Source: an uncultured Oscillospiraceae bacterium
GTDB lineage: Bacteria > Bacillota > Clostridia > Oscillospirales > Ruminococcaceae
DNA length: 64,000 bases
NCBI GenBank assembly: GCA_934526065.1
Contig: CAKSZX010000007.1
Location: 54,189-118,188 of the forward strand
Reading direction: 5' to 3'
The stretch's first letter is position 1, and each line of letters starts with the position of its first letter. The position numbers were made by a program, and so were the translations under genes. The notes below the pieces were generated by a model. It saw only the letters and a list, made by a program, of their open reading frames with translations, had not been told where the DNA came from and ran no database searches. Below are positions 35,155 to 44,815 of this stretch, one piece after another.

Positions 35155-35307
35155 TTATTGTTCTTTCTGCTCTTTTTCCCGGGGGTCTTCACAGTCTTGT
35201 AAAAGTTCTTTCGGAATATTATCTGCATTTTGCATACCGATAACGCAACTTGGAGCTTTCAAAGAGCAATGATTTGGGCAATCGGGGCATCTTAAATCAA
35301 GTTTCAA
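35155..35307 (-). CDS. Small Cys-rich protein, third gene of the UPF0237-UPF0210 operon
   Basis: 50 residues from a TTG start at 35307, too short for a standard ORF cutoff. The first 21 residues are M-KLDLRCPDCPNHCSLKAPSC, with four closely spaced Cys plus a His, suggesting a metal site. The C-terminus is charged (EDPREKEQKEQ). AAGAGG lies 7 bases before the TTG, and the gene begins 17 bases after the UPF0210 stop, ahead of the operon terminator. I know of no named family. Support is the good ribosome binding site, the operon position and the ordered Cys motif. Confidence 0.6.
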   Translation of the reverse strand: MKLDLRCPDCPNHCSLKAPSCVIGMQNADNIPKELLQDCEDPREKEQKEQ

Positions 35308-35324
35308 AATTTTACCTCTTAAAA

Positions 35325-36692
35325 TCAGTTTTTAAGTGACTGCATAGGTGCAGGCAATCTGCCGCCACGGTTTATAAACACCGACGGATCGGTTTGGTTT
35401 ATAGGCACAATGGGGCCGTAACCCAAAAGACCGCCGAAGTCCAAAATTTCACCGGCTTTTCTGCCGATGGCAGGAATAACCCTTACCGCAGTGGTTTTGC
35501 TGTTTACCATACCTATTGCGGCTTCGTCGGCAATAAGGGCGGAAATAACGCTGGCGGAGGTATCTCCCGGAATTATAACCATATCTATACCCACACTGCA
35601 AACAGCCGTCATTGCTTCTAATTTTTCTATTGTAAGGCAACCTGTTTCGGCGGCGTGGATCATACCGTCGTCCTCGCTTACCGGGATAAATGCACCGGAA
35701 AGACCCCCTACATGGTTGGACGCCATAACACCGCCTTTTTTAACCGCATCGTTTAACAGGGCAAGGCAGGCGGTGGTGCCACAGCAACCGCAGGTTTCAA
35801 GACCCATTTCTTCAAGAATATTTGCAACGCTGTCGCCCTTTGCCGGTGTAGGCGCAAGGGAAAGGTCAATTATTCCTGCCGGCACTCCCAATGCTTCACT
35901 GGCAAGGTTTGCCACAAGTTGACCTATTCTTGTGATTTTAAAAGCTGTTTTCTTTACAAGTTCCGCAACCCGGTCGATAGGTGCGTCTTTCGGCAATTTT
36001 GCAAGAGCCGCCCTTACCGCACCGGGGCCGGAAACACCTACATGAATTTCACAGTCAGGTTCGCCTGGGCCGTGGAACGCACCGGCCATAAAGGGGTTGT
36101 CCTCCGGGGCGTTGCAAAATACAACCAATTTTGCGGCGCCGATACACTGTCTGTCGGCAGTGAGCTGGGCGGATTTCTTAACCGCCTCACCCATAAGTTT
36201 TATTGCGTCCATATTTAAACCGGCTTTGGTTGCACCGATGTTTACGGAACTGCAAACTATGTCCGTTTCCGCCAAAGCCCTTGGAATTGATTCTATCAAT
36301 CTTAAATCTCCGGCGGAAAATCCCTTGTGGACAAGGGCGGTGTAGCCGCCTATAAAGTTTACCCCTACGGCCTTGCCGGCTCTGTCCAAAGTTTTGGCAA
36401 ACTGAACAGGGTCTGCATCAGGGCAAGCCCCTAAAAGCATTGCGATAGGCGTTACGCTTATACGCTTGTTTACAATAGGAATACCGTATTCATCACTTAT
36501 ACCCTCAACTGCACTTACAAGGTTTTTGGCCTTTGTGGTTATTTTGTTGTAAATTTTCTCGCAGGCCTTATCGGGGTCAGGGTCAATACAGTCCAAAAGG
36601 CTGATGCCCATTGTAACCGTGCGCACATCAAGGTTTTCTTGGGTGAACATCTCGATAGTTTCCAAAATGTCACCGGTGTTAATCATACTCAT
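35325..36692 (-). CDS. UPF0210 / DUF711 (PFL-like) family protein
   Basis: 455 residues, the usual family length. Conserved segments: DVRTVTMGISLLDCIDPD, NKRISVTPIAMLLG, FIGGYTALVHKG and GCCGTTACLALLNDAVKKGG. The fold resembles the pyruvate formate-lyase barrel, but there is no radical-enzyme chemistry evident and the function is unknown. It pairs with UPF0237 (ACT domain) upstream, a conserved partnership in Bacillota. Confidence 0.93.
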   Translation of the reverse strand: MSMINTGDILETIEMFTQENLDVRTVTMGISLLDCIDPDPDKACEKIYNKITTKAKNLVSAVEGISDEYGIPIVNKRISVTPIAMLLGACPDADPVQFAKTLDRAGKAVGVNFIGGYTALVHKGFSAGDLRLIESIPRALAETDIVCSSVNIGATKAGLNMDAIKLMGEAVKKSAQLTADRQCIGAAKLVVFCNAPEDNPFMAGAFHGPGEPDCEIHVGVSGPGAVRAALAKLPKDAPIDRVAELVKKTAFKITRIGQLVANLASEALGVPAGIIDLSLAPTPAKGDSVANILEEMGLETCGCCGTTACLALLNDAVKKGGVMASNHVGGLSGAFIPVSEDDGMIHAAETGCLTIEKLEAMTAVCSVGIDMVIIPGDTSASVISALIADEAAIGMVNSKTTAVRVIPAIGRKAGEILDFGGLLGYGPIVPINQTDPSVFINRGGRLPAPMQSLKN

Positions 36693-36716
36693 AATATATT
36701 ATCTCCCAATCATATA

Positions 36717-36986
36717 TTAAATTTTGTGCATGGCATCGAAAACTTCCGAGCGTGTAAGGTTAATATCCATGTTCATTTTTTCCCGAAGAAGGGCAAAATT
36801 TTTGCGTGCCTCCCGGTGTGATACATTGCAGCCGGACATATCCACAAGCATAATCATTGCAAACATACCCGAAAGAATACTTTGTGTTACATCAAGAATG
36901 TTGATGTTCATTTCACTGCAAAGAGTAGCTACCTTTGCAACAACGCCTACGGCGTCTTTTCCCGTAACGGTGATAAAAGATTTCAT
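36717..36986 (-). CDS. UPF0237 ACT-domain protein
   Basis: 89 residues. A single ACT domain with TVTGKDAVGVVAKVATLC and NINILDVTQSIL; such domains usually bind an amino acid or small ligand. The start MKSFITV at 36986 is preferred because GAAAGGCGG precedes it and family members begin here. It is 24 bases upstream of UPF0210 and probably regulates it. Confidence 0.93.
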   Translation of the reverse strand: MKSFITVTGKDAVGVVAKVATLCSEMNINILDVTQSILSGMFAMIMLVDMSGCNVSHREARKNFALLREKMNMDINLTRSEVFDAMHKI

Positions 36987-37149
36987 AAAAAACCGCCTTT
37001 CTTTTTTGAAAACCATAATAGACTTTAAAGTATTATAGCATAAAATGCTTAATTTTTAAAACTTTTTTTAATTTTTGTTATTCACTAGTTAATATACAAA
37101 TTATATTTATTAAAGTTTAAAAAAATTATATATTTTTTACAAAAAACTA

Positions 37150-37178
37150 TTGACAAATTGAAAGTTATCGGTTATACT
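37150..37178 (+). promoter_or_regulatory. Strong promoter of the tandem-repeat noncoding RNA
   Basis: TTGACA (37150-37155), a 17-base spacer, and TATACT (37173-37178). It is as good as the 5S and rRNA promoters of this window and reads away from the UPF0237 gene. Confidence 0.85.
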
Positions 37179-37184
37179 GTAATT

Positions 37185-37859
37185 GAACTTAGAAAAGGAT
37201 ACAAGATAAGAAAAATAAAGACGAAAGGGGAGTGATACCGATGGTAATCGTATCACGCAGACCGAAGATTTAATAAGAAAGTTGAGGGCACTCCGATGTA
37301 CTAAGAAGTTTTAGAGAATAATTTGCACTTTAAGTGTTTACATAGATTGAAGGCAATTTGATTTAATTATCTAAGAGGATTACTCCAATGGGCATTTAAG
37401 TTGTAAATCAGTTTAATCTAATGAAAGTAAAGGTACACGCCAAAGGTTTAGTTAATTTTAACTCAAAACTATATTGACGAAAGCGAAGGTATACTCCAAA
37501 GAACAGTTTATCTTGAACTCAAAACTATACTAAGAAAGTTGTAGGTATACTCCGAAAGGCAGTTTAGTTAAAACTTAAAACTATATTGATGAAAGTAAAG
37601 GTATCCGCCAAAGAACAGTTTATCTTAAACTTAAAACTATACTAAGAAAGTTGTAGGTACACTCCGAAAGGCAGTTTAGTTAAATCTTAAAACTATATTG
37701 ACGAAAGTAAAGGTATCCGCCAAAATACAGTTTAGTTTATTGACAGATAATTTTAAGAACAGAAGGTACACTCCAATGGGCTGATAAAAGCTTTAAACGG
37801 AATTGTTGTTTGTTAGATATTCATATAATCGGGGCCGTCGAATGACGGCTCCTTTTTTT
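37185..37859 (+). ncRNA. Tandem-repeat structured noncoding RNA, class not recognised
   Basis: About 675 nt from promoter to terminator, with no credible ORF. The 5' part has a hairpin GTGATAC / GTATCAC (37232-37256). From 37423 to about 37757, units begin GAAAG at 37423, 37479, 37534, 37591, 37646, 37703 and 37757, that is, every 54-57 nt. Each holds GGTAYACTCC or GGTATCCGCC, then AGTTTA and a TAAAACTATA end. Two types alternate (A about 55 nt, B about 57 nt), giving a 112-nt higher-order period. Hairpins recur: AGTTTA/TAAACT at 37616-37630, with an AGTTT/GAACT wobble version at 37505-37519. Related cores lie at 37277 and 37375. Confidence 0.8.
37831..37859 (+). terminator. Terminator of the tandem-repeat RNA
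   Basis: GGGGCCGTC / GACGGCTCC stem (with a G-U pair), GAAT-type loop, and T7. The DNA from here to 38170 is AT-rich and shows only a likely -10 box (TATAAT near 38060) for the next gene. Confidence 0.9.
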
Positions 37860-38182
37860 GTGCGTTTTTCATTTATAAATTTTAAAAAAATGCCCTGCCA
37901 GGGTGATATGCCCCAAAAAGAGGAGTATTTTTGCAGAGTATATCAATTTGATAAAGGATAAAGGGGAATAAAAGGGTTTTAGGTTGGAAAATTAAACAAT
38001 CTATATTGAATTTGCCGATAATTTTATATAAATTGTACAGTGAAATACAGATTTTATTATGATATAATAAGGCCATATTGGAAAATAAAATCGCACTTTT
38101 ACATAAGTGGGTCAAAACATAAAATCTTTAAAAATAATTATAAATCATATAAATACAGTGTTAAACATAAGGAGGCAAAATT

Positions 38183-38758
38183 ATGAACCCTACGGCAACT
38201 TTTTATATGGCAAACGGCAAAAAAATTGTGGTTGAACTTTTACCGGAAAGCGCCCCTAACACGGTGGCCAGTTTTATTTGGTGCGCCGGCCACGGCTGGT
38301 TAGACAATCACGCAATTCAAAGAATTGTCCCCGGCAGTTGGGTGGATTTAAGCTATGAGGCTTTCCACCACAAAGAATGTGCCTATCTTATCCCTAACGA
38401 ATTTACACTGCACCCGGAGATTACCCCTTTGGAATCTCACCCGGGTTGCGTTTGTATGGGCGGGTACGGGGAAATGGGTCTTGCCGGATGTGAACCCTTC
38501 TTTCCTCTCCGTGATTGCCCCGAACACAAGGGTGTTTACCCGGTTTTCGGCAAGGTGATTGAGGGCATGGACGAAATTTATCGTCTTGAAAAAGTGGATA
38601 CAAAACCTGTGCCCTTTCCTTATCCCGGTGTGGTTGTAAACGAACCTTTACAGCCGGAGATAATAGAAAAAGTTGTTCTTGATTTGAAAGGTCAGGAATA
38701 CCCGGAGCCTGTTAAAATGCCGGGGGATAAAAAGCCCGCAACATGGAATTTTGATTGA
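38183..38758 (+). CDS. Cyclophilin-type peptidyl-prolyl isomerase
   Basis: 191 residues. The cyclophilin fold is recognisable from KIVVELLPESAPNTVASFI, then HAIQRIVPGSWVDLS in place of the canonical RVIPGFMIQGGD, and YPVFGKVIEGMDEIYRLEKV. It is cytosolic (no signal peptide). Several active-site positions differ from classical cyclophilins, so activity may be weak. AAGGAGG precedes the ATG. The sortase gene starts 2 bases after its stop, so the two are coupled. Confidence 0.85.
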   Translation: MNPTATFYMANGKKIVVELLPESAPNTVASFIWCAGHGWLDNHAIQRIVPGSWVDLSYEAFHHKECAYLIPNEFTLHPEITPLESHPGCVCMGGYGEMGLAGCEPFFPLRDCPEHKGVYPVFGKVIEGMDEIYRLEKVDTKPVPFPYPGVVVNEPLQPEIIEKVVLDLKGQEYPEPVKMPGDKKPATWNFD

Positions 38759-38760
38759 TA

Positions 38761-39501
38761 ATGGTAGATAATTTTAAAAGGATTTTGGCGGCCTTGCTTG
38801 CTGTCGGCGCTTTGGCTTGCTTTTACATGGCAATACCGAAAAAAGAAAAACTGACCCCGGACAGCGTTTATGCCGACCCTGACACAGTTTCCGCCACCGA
38901 GGAGTATGTAAGCCCCATTGATTTTGAAAAGGTGAAGGAAGAAAATCGGGATATTTACGCATGGATAAAAATTCCCGGTTTGCCGGTGGACTACCCCGTT
39001 TTGAGAAAGCCCGGTGACGACGATTACTATCTCCGCCGCAATTTGCGGGGCAAGTACTCTGTTGCCGGCTGCCTTTATACCCAGGCAAGCTATAACGGTG
39101 ATGATTTTTCTGACAGAGTAACCATAATTTACGGCCACAATATGACCGACGGCAGTATGTTCGGTATGTTGGAGGACACATATTCAAACTCCCGGGATTT
39201 TGAAAAATATTCGGACATAACGGTGTATTTGCCAAAGGAAGAAAAGCATTACAGGGTTGTGGCGGCGGTTCCCTATTCTAACTTACACATTATGGAGCAG
39301 TTTGGCAGATTTGAAATTGATGAAGATGTTTTGAATTTTGAAAAATTCATCTGTGACAGCAAGGAAACCAAGGCGGTTTACAATCGGCAGTGGGCACCAA
39401 GCCGGAAAGACAAACTTTTGATTTTGGCCACTTGCCAAAAAGCCGATTACAACCGGCGATACATCATTGTTGCCAAATTGATTGAGGACAGGGATTTTTA
39501 A
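38761..39501 (+). CDS. srtB: Class B sortase
   Basis: 246 residues. An N-terminal membrane anchor (about 7-24) is followed by the sortase beta-barrel. Catalytic residues: His in YGHNM, Cys in LATC (LLILATC) and Arg in NRRYI. The insertions before the Cys fit class B, which anchors specialised surface proteins to peptidoglycan. No LPXTG- or NPQTN-type substrate is visible in the window. It is translationally coupled to the cyclophilin, perhaps a folding partner for exported proteins. Confidence 0.9.
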   Translation: MVDNFKRILAALLAVGALACFYMAIPKKEKLTPDSVYADPDTVSATEEYVSPIDFEKVKEENRDIYAWIKIPGLPVDYPVLRKPGDDDYYLRRNLRGKYSVAGCLYTQASYNGDDFSDRVTIIYGHNMTDGSMFGMLEDTYSNSRDFEKYSDITVYLPKEEKHYRVVAAVPYSNLHIMEQFGRFEIDEDVLNFEKFICDSKETKAVYNRQWAPSRKDKLLILATCQKADYNRRYIIVAKLIEDRDF

Positions 39502-39634
39502 AAGTAAATTATGTAATTTTAATTCTTTTCTTATAAATTTGTTGTATTTTTCTTTTGTATATGTTATAATTTCTCTTGTCACATTTAATGTAGAAATTTG
39601 TAAAATTATAATAAAAATAGAAAAGGAATGTAAA

Positions 39635-40534
39635 ATGGATACAACACTTTTGATTATGGCAGCCGGAATCGGTTCAAGATTCGGCGGCGGCATCAAACAG
39701 CTTGAAAAGGTGGATGGAGAAGGCCACATCATCATGGACTATTCAATTCACGACGCTATCGAAGCAGGTTTTAACAAGGTTGTTTTTGTTATTCGCAAGG
39801 ATATTGAAGAAGAATTTAAAAAGGTAATAGGCGACAGAATTGAGGCTGTTTGCCGGGCAAACGGCGTTAAGGTGGGCTATGCTTTCCAGGACATTAACGA
39901 TATACCGGGCACTTTGCCACAGGGCAGAACAAAACCATGGGGCACAGGTCAAGCGGTATTGGCCGCAAGACAGCTTATTAACGAACCGTTTATTGTAATC
40001 AATGCCGACGATTACTACGGCAAAGAGGGCTTTAAAAAGGTTCACGACTATTTGGTTGAGGGCGGCAAGTGCTGTATGGCCGGCTTTGTTATTAAAAATA
40101 CCCTTTCCGACAACGGCGCAGTTACAAGAGGCATTTGTATGGCCGAAAACGGATACCTTACAAAGGTTGTGGAAACTTCAAATATTATAAAAACAGCCAC
40201 AGGCGCAGAGGCTGACGGCAAGGCTATTGACACAGAATCTCTCTGTTCTATGAATATGTGGGGTCTTACGCCGGAGTTTATGGCTCAGTTGCAGGAAGGT
40301 TTTGAAGAATTTTTCAAGACAACCGTAAACACAAACCCTCTTAAAGCAGAATATCTTATTCCCTCATATATCGGCGAACTTTTGCAGCAGGGTAAAATCA
40401 CAGTTAAGGTTTTAAAGTCAAATGACACTTGGTACGGCATGACATATAAGGAAGATGTTGCTTCCGTTAAAGCCAGCTTTGCACAGATGATTAAAGACGG
40501 AGTTTACAAAGAAGATTTGTATTCCGACTTGTAA
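39635..40534 (+). CDS. Sugar-phosphate / choline-phosphate nucleotidyltransferase-like protein
   Basis: 299 residues. A GT-A type nucleotidyltransferase: LIMAAGIGSRFGGGIKQL (about 5-22) binds NTP, and INADDYYG supplies the metal-binding aspartates. The C-terminal part lacks a left-handed beta-helix. It could make an NDP-sugar or, like LicC, CDP-choline. The ATG at 39635 follows AAAAGGAA; the longer upstream ORF covers the AT-rich promoter. Own terminator at 40569-40604. Confidence 0.85.
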   Translation: MDTTLLIMAAGIGSRFGGGIKQLEKVDGEGHIIMDYSIHDAIEAGFNKVVFVIRKDIEEEFKKVIGDRIEAVCRANGVKVGYAFQDINDIPGTLPQGRTKPWGTGQAVLAARQLINEPFIVINADDYYGKEGFKKVHDYLVEGGKCCMAGFVIKNTLSDNGAVTRGICMAENGYLTKVVETSNIIKTATGAEADGKAIDTESLCSMNMWGLTPEFMAQLQEGFEEFFKTTVNTNPLKAEYLIPSYIGELLQQGKITVKVLKSNDTWYGMTYKEDVASVKASFAQMIKDGVYKEDLYSDL

Positions 40535-40568
40535 TTTAGTTCTGTGCAAAACCTATAAAAAGTCAATA

Positions 40569-40606
40569 AAAAGCAGATTGCCTGTTTAGGCAGTCTGCTT
40601 TTTTAA
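40569..40606 (+). terminator. Terminator of the nucleotidyltransferase gene
   Basis: AAAAAGCAGATTGCCT / AGGCAGTCTGCTTTTTT hairpin. Confidence 0.9.
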
Positions 40607-40724
40607 ATGGGCAATGTGGGAGGATTAGGAATACTTTTTGTGATTTGCCGATATGGTTTTGATTAGATTATTTATATTAAATTTTAACAACAGATAAAAA
40701 ATTAATAAAACAGTGAAATCGCCG

Positions 40725-42470
40725 TCATTACCCATAGGGCATAATAGGTGTCAACACCTTGTTGTCCCTGTGCAAGGGAAAATGTCACGCCATAGGCGTG
40801 ACAAAAGGGTTGTCAAGCAACCTGTTTACATTAAATTACGACCACAAACAAATATATTTATAAAATAAATCCGTAGGGGCGTTCATTGAACGCCTATGCA
40901 AACCGCAGGTTTGCACATTGACAACCTTTTTACATTGAATTTCGGTTACAAATAACAGCCCAAAAATCCGCAATTTTGCCTCCCTTGTACCCATAGGGCA
41001 TAACATGTAAAGGGAGGTGATTTTTCGTAAGAAAAATCGGAGGGATTGACCTTGATAAGATAACCTAATTTACAAGCAAATTTTCAACCAAACTTACAGC
41101 CGAATATTAGATACAAACAAAATGTTTTTCAATCTCTCAGTCAGCTACGCTGACAGCTCTCTTTACCAAAGAGAGCCTTGCTATTCGTTTGGTTTGAAAT
41201 GTCGATTTGCAACAGAATAAGTGCACCAAAGAGCCGGCTTTATTGAAAATTATAAGTTTATAGATTTTCAATCAACCCTCCCGCCGGCTACGCCGACACC
41301 CTCCCTTGCACAAGGAGGGCAAGTTTTGCTGTCTGTTCGGATAGTTTGTTACAGCGGAAAATCATTTTAAACAATATAGTTTGTACATAAATGGCAAATA
41401 CAAAATAAAATTTTCAAAGGTTAGCAACACCTTGGCTCCACTGTGCAAGGGGAGCTGGCGGCGTCAGCCGTCTGAGGGGTTGTCAAGCGACCTACTTACA
41501 TCAAATTCCGGTTACAAATAAATATATTTATAAAATAAATCCGTAGGGGGCGTTCATTGAACGCCTATGCAAACCGCAGGTTTGCACATAAACAACCTGT
41601 TTACATTAAATTTCGGCTACAAATAACAACCCCAAAATCCGCAATTTCGCCTCCCTTGTACCCACGGGGCATGACATGTAAAGGGAGGTGATTTTTCGTA
41701 AGAAAAATCGGAGGGATTGACCTTGGTAAGACAACCTAATTTGCAAGCGAACTTACAAGCGAATATCGTATGTAAACAAAATGTTTTCCAATCTCTCAGT
41801 CAGCTACGCTGACAGCTCTCTTTACCAAAGAGAGCCTTGCTGTTCGTTGGGTTTAAAATGCTGATTTGCAACTGAACAAGTGCAGGAAAGAGAGCCTTTT
41901 ATTGAAAATTATAAGTTTATAGATTTTCAATCAACCCTCCCGCCGGCTACGCCGACACCCTCCCTTGCACAGGGAGGGCGAGTTTTACTTCCTGTGCGGC
42001 TTGCTATTTTATAGCGGAAAATAAAATTAAAGCGTTTGTTTTTACAATCTCTCAGTCAGCTACGCTGACAGCTCTCTTTACCAAAGAGAGCCTATTTTGT
42101 GGATTGCTTACATCTTACTATCTTACCAAAGAGAGCTTTGCAATTCGTTCGGTTTAAAATGCTGATTTACAAGCGAACTTACAAGCAAACTTACAACCGA
42201 ATAGCGTACATAAACAAAATGTTTTTACAATCTCTCAGTCATCTACGCTGACAGCTCTCTTTACCAAAGAGAGCCTTACTATTCGCTCGGTTTAAAATGC
42301 CGATTTACAAGCAAATTTACAACCAAACCTGCAACCGAATATCGTATATAAACAAAATATTTTTCAATCTCTCAGTCAGCTACGCTGACAGCTCTCTTTA
42401 CCAAAGAGAGCCTTGCTATTCGTTCAATTTAAAATACTGATTTACAGCCGAACAAATGTACCAAAACAGC
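40725..42470 (+). repeat. Repeat block R6 (forward polarity)
   Basis: Elements: a free copy of the nested insertion sequence near 40729-40745, RG 40760, RC 40872, RF 40978 (with insertion), RA 41130, RD 41274, RE 41431, RC 41542, RF 41646 (with a variant insertion), RA 41790, RD 41931, and three RA copies in a row at 42046, 42229 and 42367. It lies between the convergent nucleotidyltransferase and MATE genes. Confidence 0.9.
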
Positions 42471-42504
42471 CTATTTTATGGATTGTTTACATCCTTATAT
42501 AACA

Positions 42505-42534
42505 AAAACAGGTGGCGAACCACCTGTTTTATTT
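42505..42534. terminator. Terminator of the MATE gene (minus strand)
   Basis: AAAACAGGTGG / CCACCTGTTTT hairpin with A-rich and T-rich sides. Confidence 0.85.
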
Positions 42535-42567
42535 ATATTACTTTTTATTATATTACTATTTATTTGT

Positions 42568-43932
42568 TTAATTTTCTTCGCCGTACTGTTGGCGGATTTT
42601 CTTCATGGCGTAGATAAATTCAACAATAACCACAATCATACCTGCAACCCAGGCAACCTGGTCTGTAAAGCAAACTGCAATGTAGCCGAATACCGGTATA
42701 ACCGCAACAGCCATAATGCCTCTTGCAAAAAGTTCGGAAATACCTGCAAGCATTGCAAGGCCGGAATATCCCAAGCCCTGAACCGTCATTCTTACAATGA
42801 TAAGTGCAGCCAAAGCAATATAGAAATATGACACACACTTCATATTCAAAGAAACCAATTCCAAAACCTGTGTTTCGCTTGCGTCAACAAATATAAGAGC
42901 AAGATTGCCGCCGAAGAAGAACAAAACCGTGCCGATAACTACCGCATATATGACACCCAAAAGAAGGCCGCATTTCAAACCGTTGGAAATTCTGTCAAAC
43001 TTCTTTGCACCTAAGTTCTGTGAACAGTATGTGGCAACGGCGTTACCGAAAGCGTCAAATGGGGCCATTGCAAACTGTTTTATTTTCTGTGCGGCAGTGT
43101 ATGTGGCAACATAAAGTGTGCCTAATGCGTTTACGGCAGACTGCAACATAATTGTGCCGATAGCCGTAATTGAAAATTGCAAGCCCATGGGCAAGCCCAT
43201 AACAAGAAGTTTTTTCATCTTGTTTGTATCAACGGCTTTTTCGTGGTCTTCAAATTTCAAAATCCGATAGTGGCTTCTCATATAAACAAGGCAGAGAATG
43301 CCGGAAACAGCCTGAGAAATAATAGTTGCCCAAGCGGCACCTGCAACACCCATTTTTACATATATAATAAACACAAGGTCAAGAACAACATTCAAACCTG
43401 CGGAGATAACAAGGAACACAAACGGCGTTTTGCTGTCCCCCAAAGAACGAATCATAGATGAAAGATAGTTGTACAAAACCGTAAAAGGAATACCGATAAA
43501 TATAACAACCAAATAGGCGAAAGAGCCGTCGATAATGTCCGCCGGGGTGCCCATGGCCTCAAGAATTGTGCGGCATAAAAGAGATGTTGTCACGGCGATA
43601 AAAATTGCAAGGCCGGCAGAGAGATAAGCGGCATTTATTACAAAATTGCGCATTTCGCCGTATTTTTTTGCGCCGAAACTCTGGGCCACCGGAATGGCAA
43701 AACCTGCGGTAAAACCGGTGCAAAAACCCACAATCAAAAATGAAATAGAACCTGTTGCGCCTACGCTGGAAAGGGCGGACAGACCCAAAAATTTACCTAC
43801 GATAATTGTATCAACCAAGTTGTACATTTGCTGAAAAATATTACCCAGCAAAAGGGGCAGTGCAAAACTTGCTATAAGTTGCAAAGGGTTGCCGGAAGTC
43901 ATATCTTTTGTAGCTTTTCTTGTTTCACTCAT
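42568..43932 (-). CDS. MATE-family efflux transporter
   Basis: 454 residues, about 12 membrane helices in two related halves. MATE landmarks: PLLLGNIFQQMYNLVDTII near residues 25-45 and GLPMGLQFSITAIG near the middle. It is a Na+- or H+-driven exporter of cationic drugs or metabolites. The start at 43932 (MSETRKATKDM) is fixed by TAGGAGGATT 6 bases upstream; the longer ORF runs into the promoter region. Divergent from the DUF212 gene. Confidence 0.93.
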   Translation of the reverse strand: MSETRKATKDMTSGNPLQLIASFALPLLLGNIFQQMYNLVDTIIVGKFLGLSALSSVGATGSISFLIVGFCTGFTAGFAIPVAQSFGAKKYGEMRNFVINAAYLSAGLAIFIAVTTSLLCRTILEAMGTPADIIDGSFAYLVVIFIGIPFTVLYNYLSSMIRSLGDSKTPFVFLVISAGLNVVLDLVFIIYVKMGVAGAAWATIISQAVSGILCLVYMRSHYRILKFEDHEKAVDTNKMKKLLVMGLPMGLQFSITAIGTIMLQSAVNALGTLYVATYTAAQKIKQFAMAPFDAFGNAVATYCSQNLGAKKFDRISNGLKCGLLLGVIYAVVIGTVLFFFGGNLALIFVDASETQVLELVSLNMKCVSYFYIALAALIIVRMTVQGLGYSGLAMLAGISELFARGIMAVAVIPVFGYIAVCFTDQVAWVAGMIVVIVEFIYAMKKIRQQYGEEN

Positions 43933-44290
43933 ATGTAATCCTCCTAATATCAAAAAAATATAACCGCCAAGGCGGCTATTGTAAATATATTTATATTTGT
44001 GCATAATGCCAAGATTACACACAATTTTTTATGCACTGTAACTATACCATAATTATAGGTTTATGTCAATATTCAAATTTTTTTCAAAAAATACACATTT
44101 GTTTCATCAGTTAAAAAATTAACCGGTAAAATATAAATATTTTGTTTTATCTGAATAAAAATTAAAAATTTAATGCAAAATTTATATAATTTAATTGAAA
44201 TTATCTTCTTTTAATGGTAAACTTAAATAACAAAGATATTGAGGCAAGGGTGTGAATTGCACTCTTGTTTCAAAACAGGGAGAAACATTT
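43933..44290. other. Divergent intergenic region between MATE and DUF212 genes
   Basis: AT-rich promoter DNA for both flanking genes, with no gene. A short inverted repeat AACCGCCAAGGCGG lies near 43962-43976 in the MATE leader. No other structure stands out. Confidence 0.5.
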
Positions 44291-44734
44291 ATGTTTGAGG
44301 AAATTATGAGCAACCGCATCTTAGTTGCGGGTGCTACATCATGGGCTCTTGCTCAGATTTTAAAGACGCTTGTTAATTTTATTGACACAAAAAAGGTAAA
44401 AGCCGAAAGGCTTATCGGCCGGGGTGGATTCCCCAGTTCCCATTCCGCTTTTGTGACATCTATACTTATTTCAACCGGCAGAGTTGAAGGTGTGGGCACC
44501 ACCGCTTTTGCTTTGGCTTTTGCCCTTGCAGTAGTGGTTATGTATGACGCCATGGGCGTGAGAAGAGCCGCCGGGGAGCAGGCAAAAACTCTTAACTGGG
44601 TTGTGGATCAGTTGGAGGATAACCACCTTATTGGGGAGAACAACTCAAAGGTTTTAAAGGAATTTTTGGGTCACACCCCTATTGAAGTTTTGGGCGGAGC
44701 GGTTTTAGGCGCTTTAATCGGGTCATTGGTTTAA
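44291..44734 (+). CDS. Divergent PAP2 family protein (DUF212, YuiD-like)
   Basis: 147 residues, three to four membrane helices. The GRGGFPSSHSAFVTSI motif corresponds to the phosphatase PAP2 motif (SxxxH), and YDAMGVRRAAGEQA matches the DUF212 signature. Members may be lipid or isoprenyl phosphatases, but activity is not established. The start at 44291 is set by CAGGGAG 9 bases upstream. Confidence 0.9.
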   Translation: MFEEIMSNRILVAGATSWALAQILKTLVNFIDTKKVKAERLIGRGGFPSSHSAFVTSILISTGRVEGVGTTAFALAFALAVVVMYDAMGVRRAAGEQAKTLNWVVDQLEDNHLIGENNSKVLKEFLGHTPIEVLGGAVLGALIGSLV

Positions 44735-44782
44735 AAGAAAAATTTATCGGATTTGATTGATAAACTGAATTTGATACACAAA

Positions 44783-44815
44783 ACAGGAGGCTTCGGCCTC
44801 CTGTTTTTCTTTTTA
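44783..44815 (+). terminator. Terminator of the DUF212 gene
   Basis: AAAACAGGAGGC / GCCTCCTGTTTTT hairpin with a TTCG-type loop. Confidence 0.9.

Noticed and set aside
37421..37790. Short peptides encoded by the type A units of the tandem-repeat RNA (for example MKVKVHAKGLVNFNSKLY from 37421)
   Set aside because: Similar peptides follow automatically from similar repeats. The type B units carry a one-base length change that breaks the frame, and there are no ribosome binding sites.
37423..37790. Tandem RNA as a CsrB-like CsrA sponge
   Set aside because: CsrA sponges carry repeated GGA motifs in loops; the units here have GGTA and CTCC cores instead, so the analogy is only architectural.
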